Source: Scheffersomyces stipitis CBS 6054 (lineage: Eukaryota > Ascomycota > Pichiomycetes > Serinales > Debaryomycetaceae). From it: a DNA stretch of 64,000 nucleotides. The DNA lies in contig NC_009068.1 in NCBI RefSeq assembly GCF_000209165.1, forward strand, positions 2,046,001 to 2,110,000, in the 5' to 3' direction. Below the pieces are notes generated by a model. The model was not told the origin of the DNA and ran no database searches. It saw only the letters and a list, made by a program, of their open reading frames with translations. Below, one piece after another: positions 1 through 10,300 of this stretch (positions are counted from its first letter, which is position 1; every line of letters starts with the position of its first letter). The position numbers were made by a program, and so were the translations under genes.

Positions 1-110
1 GAACGTTTCGGAGAGGATTGCAAGCGTTATGGCATCATGGGTGGCTTTTGTCTGAAGCACCAAAAATTTTTCTCCGGTGGTTTTGACAGTCGTCTGCCCA
101 GATCCTCGTG

Positions 111-118
111 TATAAATA
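111..118 (+). promoter_or_regulatory. TATA box of the small GPI-protein gene
   Basis: TATAAATA lies about 95 bases before the ATG at 206, the usual spacing in yeast. A pyrimidine-rich stretch and an A-rich leader follow. Strong TATA promoters are typical of abundantly or conditionally expressed wall-protein genes. Confidence 0.6.
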
Positions 119-205
119 TGGCTCCAATCTCGCTGTTTCTGAAATATAATTTATCTTTTTCCTCATCAAACAGATCCTATTCCAACTACTTCACATTCGT
201 TAAAA

Positions 206-496
206 ATGCAATTCTCTACCGTCGCCCTTTTCGCCGCTGCTGCTTCCATCGTCTCCGCTGGTGTTGTCACTGAAACCGTCAAGTCTGAAACCCTTGTCAC
301 CATCACTGACTGCCCACCAGAAGTCACTGACTGCCCTGCTAGAGTTGTCACCTCTGTTGCTCCAATCGTCACCTCTGCTGCCCCAGTCGTCAACTACACT
401 GCTCCAGCTAACGTCACCACCTTCGAAGGTGCTGCTGCCAGACAATACGCTGCTGGTGCCGCTGTTTTGGCTGCCGGTGCTTTGTTGGCTTTGTAA
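206..496 (+). CDS. Small GPI-anchored cell-wall protein
   Basis: This 96-residue protein has the three marks of a yeast GPI wall protein. Residues 1-18 form a hydrophobic signal peptide ending in VSA-G. The middle is rich in Thr, Val and Pro, with two related blocks (VTITDCPPEVTDCP, then VTSVAPIVTSAAPVV) and two cysteines. The C-terminal tail (AAGAAVLAAGALLAL) is hydrophobic, following a small-residue cleavage site. The TDCPPEVTDCP block recalls the Cys-containing repeats of Sed1/Spi1-type wall proteins. There is no enzymatic domain, so a structural or mannoprotein role is inferred. The codons are strongly biased (GTC, GCT, ACC, TTG; no CTG seen), which suggests high expression. The orthologue is not identified. 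Confidence 0.75.
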   Translation: MQFSTVALFAAAASIVSAGVVTETVKSETLVTITDCPPEVTDCPARVVTSVAPIVTSAAPVVNYTAPANVTTFEGAAARQYAAGAAVLAAGALLAL

Positions 497-1049
497 GTTA
501 ATTAACTAAAATCAATCATTCATGAGTTCCTCTCTGCTAGCAGCTGAGGTTCCTCCTAATTTGTCATTAGAGTGTACTTTAGTTTTTAATTTGTCGGGTA
601 ATATACAATAGACCATGGAAAATGTTTGTAGACATAGTAGTCAGTAGAAACAGTTGCAGAGAATTCGCAGCAGGCGTTGACTTTTGTTTTTGACTCATTC
701 TTTCGGGCTAAAAGTCTTTGTTATTTTTTAAGTTGCAATAAAATAAATAAATCTAAGCGCGAAGACCAATTTCCGTTCATTTCCAGTTATCTTTTCGTAT
801 ATCTCTAGATATCCTTTGATATTTGTTTCCAAAACGATTTTATGTTTCAAGTGGTTCGAAATCATGCTTTTTGAATCTTAATTGTAGCCTGTTTTGCCAG
901 CAACTTTTATCCTCTTGCAACTCAAACATTACTCTTATTGTTCGTTGGCTATCTCATGCAGTCGCATGCTTATAAATCTAGATATCCAATTCAACTGTTC
1001 TGTTCTATTCTTCTTCAATCTCTAGGTTTAAATATCTACTTTCTACTAT
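497..1049. other. Intergenic region
   Basis: This 553-base stretch holds no convincing gene. It contains the 3' flank of the GPI-protein gene and the promoter of the ATL gene, with a TATAAAT at about 971 roughly 80 bases before that start. The 11-mer TCTAGATATCC occurs twice, near 806 and 977. Confidence 0.6.
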
Positions 1050-1546
1050 ATGAACCTCACCGATGAGAGCAAGAACTTCCACCACGGAGTGTACACCGTA
1101 GTGCTGCTTATACCCTACGGACATGTAACCAGCTACGGTAAGTTTAGTTTTGTAGATCAAACAGCTACCTTGCGGAGATGTGATCTCATACAAGTTAAGA
1201 ATTGGCAAACAGTAGAACAGTACTAACTTCTACAGGACATATAGCTTATTTGCTCAACAAGCCACAGAATTCACGACAGGTCGGCTCTGCGCTTAAACAC
1301 TTGAGCATTGTCTTGCAATCACTCAGACAAGACCTTCCTGAAGAGGAAAGGCAAGACTACTTCACCGTAGACACTTTGCCGTGGTGGAGAGTACTTCTGA
1401 GCGCAGGTAAGATCTCTCCTCGTGGCAATTCAAATGCCGAGTACATCCAGGCAATCAGGTTGCAAGAAGAAGGTGTAGCAGTTCTGTCAGGGCATAAAGT
1501 AGATCTTGACGAATATGGCTGGTTTCCGGATGAAGTTGACTTCTAA
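1050..1546 (+). CDS. Alkyltransferase-like protein (ATL), two exons
   Basis: The CDS is join(1050..1137, 1236..1546), 132 residues. The 98-nt intron has donor GTAAGT, branch point TACTAAC at 1221-1227 and acceptor CAG. Splicing fuses the motif IPYGHVTSYG to HIAYLLNKPQNSRQVGSAL, the winged-helix DNA-binding core of the O6-alkylguanine-DNA alkyltransferase family, with the Arg43 finger. The family active site Pro-Cys-His-Arg-Val reads Pro78-Trp79-Trp80-Arg81-Val82, so the acceptor cysteine is absent. That is the hallmark of ATL proteins such as fission yeast Atl1. These bind O6-alkylguanine without repairing it and hand the lesion to nucleotide excision repair. The C-terminal WFP near the end matches Atl1-type tails. 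S. cerevisiae has the true transferase Mgt1 but no ATL. Confidence 0.85.
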
Positions 1547-1775
1547 TTTCAGAAACTTGAAGTCAGTTGACCTGTTGATTACAAGACTATGTAGGACACT
1601 TAACAAAGTCCCTACTCGGCTATGAATGTTGGATTTGTATTGCTATGTATAAGTTAATGATAATTAGGAGAGCCAAACACTAAAAAAAAGTATGTCGTAA
1701 TTTATGATTGAAATGTATAAATGATTCTTGCATCGTTGTAATATAGTACATCGCAAGACGTCAATAGTGGCGTCA

Positions 1776-4700
1776 CTAAAAGGCAAGTTGTTCTTCTCGA
1801 AGATCATCCTTGGTAGTCTTCTTTTTATTCTTTTTATGGTTAGTATTATTATTGACATTGACATTAGTGGTATTGCTGTTACTGTTGTCGTTGGACTTGC
1901 TACTCGTCTTGACATTCGTTCTATTCTTGTTGGTATTTACAGCATTATTGGAGGCACCCTCCGATTTGCGTCTTCCATTACTGTTGCTTCCCTTTCTACT
2001 TTTGGGCTTGGATTTGTTATTACTACTACCGCTGTCCATAGACATCTGTTTCTGAACTCTTAAAGACTCTTCTTCCCACCATTTCGCGAATTCCTGCTCC
2101 TTCTGAACCTCGGCCAAGGTTTTGCGTTCTGACTCCTGCAACTTTTCCCGTTCGACTCTTAGAGATTCTTCGATCATTACCTCTGTAAGCGATGGAGTCG
2201 AGTACACGCTATTATACGATGTACTGGAATTTAGAGTGCAAGAAGAGGAAAGAGCACTAGCCAACGGTAAGGAACTACTGCCTGACAGAGGGCCAGTACG
2301 AGTTGGAGGAACTAACTTTACGTTCAGGGTTGCGGTAGATGTTTCAGTGGTAGTTTTGTTTGACTTCTTTTTCGAACTTGCCTTGTCTTGATTTGAAGAG
2401 TTGCTACTTCCTAATATTGGAAGCACCTTAACAGATTCAGCAGTAGAAGTAGGTACAATTGGGGTTGTAGGCAATAAGCCCCATGGATTCACAGGTGAAC
2501 TAGTTTCTTTCTTGGGTACATTCACTTCCTTAAGTTCAGCTGCTGCAGCCGCAGCCGCCATCTTCTTTCTTTCCTTTTGAGACAACTTCATTACCGGACC
2601 GATTTTGACTTTGCTAGTTTTTTTTGGCCATTCTGGAGAACTTCCAGATTCTACGGATTTACCTAAACTAGGCTGTTGGAATCTATCGCTAAGAATAGAA
2701 GAGCCAGAAGACTTTGATGCCCAATTGGAATAAGGACTCAATCCAGTCATCACAGTTTTAGAAGGTACTGGAATAGCAACTGGTTTAGTCGTAGTAATTG
2801 CAGCCTTAGGAATAATTTGACTGACATTACTAACTGACGAAGTTCTAGAAGTAGGATTCGAGTTGGGTGGAGTCGGCGAGGGACTACTGAAATCAACTTT
2901 CTTTTGCCTCGAACGGTTGATCACCAACTCAAACTCACCTGAAGAATCATGACTATCATCGATAGCCTGCCATTTTTCCAAATTTTCCTTTTCTTTAGGA
3001 GATATGTTGGTTCTGAAGTCGTTAATTTCACTGCTGACAACGTTTGAGCTCTTTCGTGACTTTCTCCTTTTCGCAGCAGCGTCTTTAGCAATCTTCTTAT
3101 TTTCATATTTGACATCTATCAATGGCTCAAAAGCCATGAATCCTTTACGGTCACTGATGAAGAATTCGTTGAACAAAGGCATGTTGTTCATGTACAAGTT
3201 GATAAGATAGCTTGATCTCTTCTCAAAGACATTACTTAACATCTCGTAGTTCAACTCTCCCTTCTCGTTGGCAAAGTCAAGAATCTTGCAGTTTTCAAAG
3301 TACTTGATTTGGCTCTCGAGTTTCTCGATAATCTCCAATGGCAAGTCTTTAAACGAAGTGTCAAACAAAAGTATTTCAAGATTGTTATGGATGTACCAGC
3401 AACAGTTTTTGAACAACTTTGGAGCCGATAAGTAGTCAGCATGTACTAACAAGAGGATAACGTTGTCGAGAGAAATGAAATCAGAGATGACAACTTGGCA
3501 AAGAGCCTTTAATTGGAATAAGAGCAACTCGTCTGCGATCTCGATCATCTCCAATAACTCGTTTACAAACTCGTCTGACTCGGAAAAAGAAAGCTTCATG
3601 CTATCAAAAACCGCATAGTCATTGTACCCATAGAGATGTTTCAATATGACTGAAAACTGGGCTCGAGAGAGTCCACTGAAGTCAAGTTCTTTATTCTCCA
3701 TAGTATCCCAACGAGGAGATAAAACTGTTTCAAAAAAGGCTGATCTAGTCCTCAAAATGTACGAATGACATCTCATTTCTCCGTCATTAAGCCTGATGAT
3801 AACGTCTCCAGAGTTGTCGATCATCTTCTGGAAAGTTTTCAACAATTCGCTACATCCATGAGCAGCCTTAAAGGAATTGGATACTTTAAAAATGTCCAAT
3901 AGCATAGTATACTCACTAAATATCTTCTTTAAATGTGAGGGATAACTGTGCATGGACAGGTAGTTCTTCCAGAGGTCCAAAGTTTTGCTGGTGTATATCA
4001 GATGAATTAACAACAAGACCGATTCAATCTCGATTTTTGATTCAATATGGAGTACACTATTTCCTGAATTGTACTTGGATACAAAGTTTCCGTGCTCGAA
4101 TAACTCATCGACTTCCTTGGGGTTGAAAATCCTTTCAAATACTTTTGATCTGACTTCAAAGATTTTCTTGTGAATACCCAAACTGATACCTTTATACTGC
4201 GCAAATGTGATTTTACAATCATAACCCTTGTTACTTTCCAGAAAGGCTTCGTCACTGAAGTCGCCACAGAGAACACCGCCTTCAAGGATTACCGAATTAG
4301 CAAGCTGCTGGTCATCAGAATCAGATATAAGATCAAGAGTTTCCTCCACTTTTGGTCTTTTATTCTTGCTGGAGTCAAATTTAGCATGATACCTTGAGCA
4401 GCTTTTTGAGCACTCTCCATCATTATCGACGTCTTCAACAGAGGAATCAGGATAGATGAAGTTGGAAATGTATGTATGGAACTTATGGTCGACCTTCAAC
4501 AACTGTTCCTGTTTTCTTGAAAAATCGCTCTCGTGTAAACAACTGAGATAGTTGATATCCTTGAAGAAGTCGTTCTTCTGCAATTTTAACGGAAATACAT
4601 CTACGTCGTCTCGCACAAAACCAAAAGAAAGAAAGTTGAAATCACAGCAAACTCGAACTACTTTGTTGAGATTGTCGATCTTCTTAAACTTATTCTTTGT

Positions 4701-6572
4701 TACAGGAATAGGAAGAGAAGCTTCCGACATCGAATTCTTTCTTTGGTTGGAATGACTCGATTTGATGAAAACAGATCCATTTCTGGTACACAACACGATG
4801 GAACCATCATTTGAAACATCGATATCTGTTACCACCATATCGTGGTCATAAGCTTTCCATACCGAAGTGAACTTGGTATTCTTAATATCTCTGATGTTGG
4901 GTGTGCAAGTCATGACGCTGCCATTTTCAAGAAGTAGAGAACAGAATTCGTGATTCATGCTTACAATCTTTTTGATTTTCACAACCTGGGTGAGTATGGT
5001 CGGTTTGAACAAGTCAAAATGTTTATCGCTTGAAGCCTTGACTGGGACTTTTGGCAACTTGAAGTGTTGGTAATTGTAGTAGACATGAATGTCATTTTTA
5101 TCAGTAACCAACCAAGTGCACAATTCCGTAGTGTCTAGACATTTGATGTCATCCTTCAACAGAACCATCTTGGGTGTACCCTGGATCTCTCCCTTGAAAA
5201 CTGTATCATGGAGTTTGACTTCAATATTGCTGTCTGAAGCGGGTATCCCCATTTGGCCCACGTTAAGGCCCCAAAAAAAGAGCTCATTTTTGGAATATGC
5301 GACGGAATGGACCTTTGAGACTGAAATACCGATTATCGGCTTCGAGTACTTGCGTAAGTCTCCTAAGACAAGAGTTGGGTTCGCTTCAAATGTTTCAAGA
5401 AAGCCTTTCTTCTGGTTGTAGTTGGCATTGTTATTCGATTCATATCCAAGTTGTTTGAAACTATTGAGTCCCCAAGAGTATACTTCATTATCGGAAGTAA
5501 GCACTAGAGAGTGATTGTTTGAGATGGCCACTTCTTTTACATGCTTTGTTTCATATTCATCGCTGAAGAATTCTACTTTTTTGAACCTATAGTAGTTGTT
5601 CAAGTCTTCAAAGCCGTGTCCCAATCTGCCACGCGAACCTATACCGCAAGAGAAGAGTTCTCCATCTCTGGTGACGATAAGTGAGTGATTCTTAGATAGT
5701 GCTACTTGCTTATATCTTGGTTTACGATATGTGTCTTGAGCTGTGATCTCTTCTTTTTTCGATTTGAAAGCAGAATGTGCCAATCTAGAAGGTACAGATC
5801 GATTGGTCGAATCCCCTACTCCAAGCTGATTGTTGTTGTTGGAACCAAACATGTAGATCTCTGATCCACCTCTGCTATGAGTCCATTCGTAAGGATCTGA
5901 TCGTACAAAAGCTCTTCTGACATGAATGGAATTATTGGTGATATCATTCACGTTAGCATTAGCAGCATTGGCGTTATTGGTGGTATTGGTCGTATTTGTA
6001 TTATTAGTCGTGTTGGTATTGGTAGTATTGCTATTATTTGTAACATTATTACCATTGGTAGGTTCTGCATTGGAAGATTCTATTTCGTTAGCTTCATTTG
6101 CATTTTCTTGAGAATTTGCCTGGGTCAAGTGGTACTCATTTTTCTCATTGATATACAGTGGAATCCAGACCAAGTCCTTGAAATCATTATCAAGCAACTG
6201 GATAGGTGTTGCTCCGTTTCGATCTTTGCATCGGAGCAAGTCATAGAGAACGGTGTTGTTGGCTATGAGCATATTCAGCTTTGCACTGGAGTTTTTGAAG
6301 TATTCTATCAACATCTTGAAGCAAGTGAGCCGTTTGTGGAAGATGGCATAATGAAGACAGTTCCAGCCGTTCTCGTAGTCAGTCAACAGGATCACCAGTT
6401 TGATGTCGGGGTTCTTGATGAGATTGCGGATCAAGTCATGACGGCTCAGAAGAATAAGCAAATGGAGAATGGTTCGGCCAAAGAGGTCTCTTCTGGTCAA
6501 ATCGTCCTTGGAGAGTTTGGCTAGGTTCCATCCGGAGCCTGGAGTGGGCGATTTGGACGTTTCTCTATTCAT
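1776..6572 (-). CDS. IBtk/Btb-like protein: ankyrin, RCC1 repeats, two BTB domains
   Basis: This is a protein of about 1598 residues. The open frame reaches 6581, but it begins there with GTG; the first ATG is at 6572. Residues ~25-130 carry ankyrin-type repeats (FGRTILHLLILLSRHDL, NGWNCLHYAIFHKRL). An Asn/Thr-rich linker follows. Residues ~230-460 hold RCC1-type repeats (IYMFGSNNNNQLGVGD, LFSCGIGSRGRLGHG, VYSWGLNSFKQLG, LFFWGLNVGQMG). Two BTB/POZ domains follow, at ~755-900 and ~930-1080. The C terminus is Ser/Asn/Lys-rich and low in complexity, with a short coiled segment (EEVQKEQEFAKWWEEES-like). The order ankyrin-RCC1-BTB-BTB is that of inhibitor of Bruton tyrosine kinase and fission yeast Btb1-type proteins, which act as Cullin-3 substrate adaptors. 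Adaptor function here is inferred. The tail includes polyAsn/Lys tracts typical of fungal nuclear proteins. Confidence 0.75.
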   Translation of the reverse strand: MNRETSKSPTPGSGWNLAKLSKDDLTRRDLFGRTILHLLILLSRHDLIRNLIKNPDIKLVILLTDYENGWNCLHYAIFHKRLTCFKMLIEYFKNSSAKLNMLIANNTVLYDLLRCKDRNGATPIQLLDNDFKDLVWIPLYINEKNEYHLTQANSQENANEANEIESSNAEPTNGNNVTNNSNTTNTNTTNNTNTTNTTNNANAANANVNDITNNSIHVRRAFVRSDPYEWTHSRGGSEIYMFGSNNNNQLGVGDSTNRSVPSRLAHSAFKSKKEEITAQDTYRKPRYKQVALSKNHSLIVTRDGELFSCGIGSRGRLGHGFEDLNNYYRFKKVEFFSDEYETKHVKEVAISNNHSLVLTSDNEVYSWGLNSFKQLGYESNNNANYNQKKGFLETFEANPTLVLGDLRKYSKPIIGISVSKVHSVAYSKNELFFWGLNVGQMGIPASDSNIEVKLHDTVFKGEIQGTPKMVLLKDDIKCLDTTELCTWLVTDKNDIHVYYNYQHFKLPKVPVKASSDKHFDLFKPTILTQVVKIKKIVSMNHEFCSLLLENGSVMTCTPNIRDIKNTKFTSVWKAYDHDMVVTDIDVSNDGSIVLCTRNGSVFIKSSHSNQRKNSMSEASLPIPVTKNKFKKIDNLNKVVRVCCDFNFLSFGFVRDDVDVFPLKLQKNDFFKDINYLSCLHESDFSRKQEQLLKVDHKFHTYISNFIYPDSSVEDVDNDGECSKSCSRYHAKFDSSKNKRPKVEETLDLISDSDDQQLANSVILEGGVLCGDFSDEAFLESNKGYDCKITFAQYKGISLGIHKKIFEVRSKVFERIFNPKEVDELFEHGNFVSKYNSGNSVLHIESKIEIESVLLLIHLIYTSKTLDLWKNYLSMHSYPSHLKKIFSEYTMLLDIFKVSNSFKAAHGCSELLKTFQKMIDNSGDVIIRLNDGEMRCHSYILRTRSAFFETVLSPRWDTMENKELDFSGLSRAQFSVILKHLYGYNDYAVFDSMKLSFSESDEFVNELLEMIEIADELLLFQLKALCQVVISDFISLDNVILLLVHADYLSAPKLFKNCCWYIHNNLEILLFDTSFKDLPLEIIEKLESQIKYFENCKILDFANEKGELNYEMLSNVFEKRSSYLINLYMNNMPLFNEFFISDRKGFMAFEPLIDVKYENKKIAKDAAAKRRKSRKSSNVVSSEINDFRTNISPKEKENLEKWQAIDDSHDSSGEFELVINRSRQKKVDFSSPSPTPPNSNPTSRTSSVSNVSQIIPKAAITTTKPVAIPVPSKTVMTGLSPYSNWASKSSGSSILSDRFQQPSLGKSVESGSSPEWPKKTSKVKIGPVMKLSQKERKKMAAAAAAAELKEVNVPKKETSSPVNPWGLLPTTPIVPTSTAESVKVLPILGSSNSSNQDKASSKKKSNKTTTETSTATLNVKLVPPTRTGPLSGSSSLPLASALSSSCTLNSSTSYNSVYSTPSLTEVMIEESLRVEREKLQESERKTLAEVQKEQEFAKWWEEESLRVQKQMSMDSGSSNNKSKPKSRKGSNSNGRRKSEGASNNAVNTNKNRTNVKTSSKSNDNSNSNTTNVNVNNNTNHKKNKKKTTKDDLREEQLAF

Positions 6573-7329
6573 GATTACCACATTGGAGACGGAGGAAAGT
6601 TACGCTATGGGAAGGATTTGGAAAAAGGTAAAAGCTGAAAAAGTTATTGAAAAGGTGTAAGGATAGAAATATCGAAAAATTATGGTACTGGGTCTGGCTA
6701 AAAATTATATTCACACTCACATCTCAATTTCAATTTCTCCACTATAAATTTTGTTAGTGAATCTGGAATGTAATTAGTGCCAATGCGAGTCGCGTCTTTA
6801 TCTAGACACATGGGGTCAAGTTCAGGGAATGATATTGTTTGTATACACGATAACAATATGGAAGAATCGGATGATATAACGAAGTTGAATTTGGCTTCTA
6901 GAAACAGAAACCGAAAGTATTTGTAAAATGTCTGTAGATAGAGAGATACCATATGGTTCTGAGTTGAAGATGGCTATTATGTGCGAAGAAAGAGATGGTC
7001 GGTGTGAGATATCTACTTTGCTCTATGTGGTAGCTGAAATCAATTGTATATGGATGATACCGCAGAGACTGGATCAGAGTGTTATGTGATACACATGACA
7101 TAGAGAAGTAATGGTTATCTTATACGGTGGAAGATGAATGCATTCTCATATATGGTAGACACGAATGATAGAATCAGGGTGTTATATGAGAAGCTATCGA
7201 GATAGTATCAAATGTGATCAATGACATATTTCATACAAGGAGTAACGATACGCATACTCGTTTTAGTTTCTTTCTATCAATTCATTCGTCTCTATTCTTA
7301 GTGATACAGCTATATATATACATTCTATG
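6573..7329. other. Intergenic region
   Basis: This 757-base stretch lies between two minus-strand genes. It contains the promoter of the IBtk-like gene and the 3' flank of SPT7. It is AT-rich with no open frame that looks coding, and I see no tRNA, repeat or other recognisable element. Confidence 0.6.
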
Positions 7330-10300
7330 CTATGCCTCCAGTGCCAACGCCGGCGAGCTCATCCCTAAGCTATCGGTCTTATCTATGGCAAGATCGTCGA
7401 GTTTGATATCCTCCGTCTTGGCTCCATTCTCCTCATCTTCGTCGTCTGACAAGAAAAAGGAGTTGGCTACTATCTTCTTCTTGATGGCAGTAATCTTTCC
7501 TGTGGGAGGTAATCTGGGCCTGATATTCCGCTGTTTCTGGGGCAACTCTTCGTCTTCTATCAAGACCAACAGGTTATCCTCTGGCAAATCTGTAGGCTCT
7601 CCCTTCTTCTTCTGAAGCTTGACAAAATGCGCCTTCGACTTTTCATTCAACTTGCTATAGAACGGTCTCAATAAGCCTACCTGCTTGTGTACGTCTGCAG
7701 CTGTCAAGAACTGAGCTGTGTACTCCTGTAAATCTTCGTACTTGTTTCTCTTGCTGGCACTGCCAGAGTTGGTGAACGAGTTGTGTAAACGTGAATGTAA
7801 CAAGTAGATCGGAATCGATGAGCTCAACATCTTGAACTCTTTGTCCAAACCCAACTCCTTGAATCCAAAGAAATCATCTCCCAAGTCATTCGAAAAGTCT
7901 CCCGTCATGAACTGCTCACTATTATCTTCAAAACTTCTCTCATTGAAATTCTCCAATCCAGGTCGTAACAACTCCTTTAAGAAATTCGACAACTTTGATC
8001 GCAAATCTGTAAGTTTATCGTGCTGTTTGATGATTCTTTCTTGCACAAAAGTGTACAAGTCATCCGGTTTGTCTATACCGTTTTCCAACAACGAAAGCAA
8101 CACTATCTCTTTTTCGTTCAATCTATTGTTAGAGCTGGTCTCTGTGTGCAACTTCAACGTCTTGATCAAGTTGCCCATGTACTTTTCTGCTACTTGGGTC
8201 AAGGTGTTAATAGCAAACGGTTCAGAACTTTCGAACCCCGTCTGCATCGCTATCTTCGCTATATTTCTACGAAGCACCGAAAACTGGATTTGGTCCGTAA
8301 ACGGATCATGGTTGGGCAACTTGGAAACGGCATCTACATCTACTTCTCGTATTACCTCAATCTCAGGTTGTTTCATCTGCGTATGGTGAACAAATTGCTG
8401 CGTTTGCATCTGTCGAATAAGCGAGATCTTGAAGCAGATCTTGCGGATTTCTTGCATCTCCTTGATATTCTCGGTGTACATCTTGTTCAAGCCTGAGTCT
8501 ATGGGTAACACGAAATCTGATTTGATATTAGATGCATCTCCATTAGCCTGTTGCAAAAAAACATCTACCAACGATTGTTCTCTCTTTTCTTCTTCTTCCT
8601 TATCAATACCCTTATACTTGAGACCAGGCAATCCCCCAGTGATGTCATATTCTAATAGATACGGCTCGTCATTTTCCAACAAGTTGCTCGACTTGGAGAT
8701 GACCTCTTTGTTCGTCAAATACTGGTTGAAGTTGCTCATTTCACGAGATTGACGAATTATCGCTCTGGCATCTGACCGTAAGTGGAATTTCTCATCAAAA
8801 AGGGCAGCCCTCTCAGCACAGTAATGAGCACGAGATTTTGCTGTAATAGTTCTCCAGGCCTGAAGCTCGGGATCTAACTCGTCGTCTTCTTCTGAGATTC
8901 CATTAGCTTCCCCATTTATATTCTCATTATCTTCTTCCTCCTCTTCTTCTTCATCGTTGGATACATTTCCATTTTCTACTATATTTTCAGAAACTCCTGT
9001 TACAGGCACTGGTGAGCCAATAGCAGATGCAACAGCAGTGGCTATCGGTGTAGCTGGATCTACTTCTGTTTTGATTTGGTCCTGTCTTCTCTTTCTTCCT
9101 TTTTTCATAGACTTTCCTGCCGAAGCCATAGGAGTTCCTACTCTTTCGTTTTCTAGTTCTTCTTCTCTTTCGACTTCTTGTCTACTCCTAATGGTTATAT
9201 TGGGAATCGTAGGAATTAATTTGGATGTCTTTTTTTGCATGGCTATAGCATGAGCTCGTAAGAAATGTTTAGGATCTGTATTGTATGTCAAGCAGTTGGA
9301 CCAGATTAACATGAGGTCGTCCACAAACTCCTGTTTCGAATTATAGGCGAACGATTTCAACTTTTTCATCACCGTGTTCAAGTCCATTGGTTTCTTGATT
9401 ATGAGTCCATAGTTAGGAGCTTCTCGCTTGGATACTTTATTCAAGAAAGGAGTCGAATGCTCTGTGGATCCTCTCAATTCTACAACCACTTTCTCACAGG
9501 CTTCATACAACTCTTCTTGGCCAACACGATCGTTATTGGCCCACTTACCTCGGTTCTTTCTTACATCCATAAAAAGAGTTCTCAATTCATGATCGTTAAG
9601 AGGAACATCGTCCCTCTTCAGCTGAATAGTGGACAAAAGATGCTTTAAGGAAGTGCTTCCAGTTCCTAAACTGATTCCCATGCTATCAGCTTCACCTAAT
9701 CCAGAAAGCCCATCTTTGGTAGAGTCAGCGTTGCCGTTCTTGGAGTCTTCTAACTGCAAATCCGACTTCTCTAACTTCCTTCTTTTGATTAATGTTTCAC
9801 GATCGTACTCGAAGTTATGATACACTTTATTATATTCTCTTATGAGCTTTTCCTGGTCGTCAGCATTTGAATCAGGAGAATCACCGTTAGATGAAGACTT
9901 GGGAGGCTCACTTCCAGTTGAACCAGAGCCATCTTGCGATTCTGTTTGTATTTCAGAAGAAGTATCTGGAGCCACAGTAACAAGCGAAACAGGCACTTGC
10001 AAAACAATCTGTTTTTCGTCGTTATATTTCCATTGATATATTCCATTTTCAGATTGCTCATTGTCTTTATTGTCATCCTTATCATCTTTTTGGTCACTTT
10101 CTTCTTCTTCTTCGTCTTCATCGTCATAATCGTCCTCAACTTCACGGACTTTTGGCTGTGCTTTTTCCTCTTTCTCGGCCTCTTTTTCCTTATCTTCGTC
10201 ATCCGAGAAGTTATCTAGCGTATCTATCATTTCAAAGTCATCATCTACTTCTACTACTTGTTCTGATGAAGAGCCTGTGTTTTTGTAGTAGTAGTCAATT

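Noticed and set aside
9840..10218. Open frames antisense or out of frame within SPT7's acidic region
   Set aside because: They arise from the Glu/Asp-rich repeats of SPT7 read in other frames.
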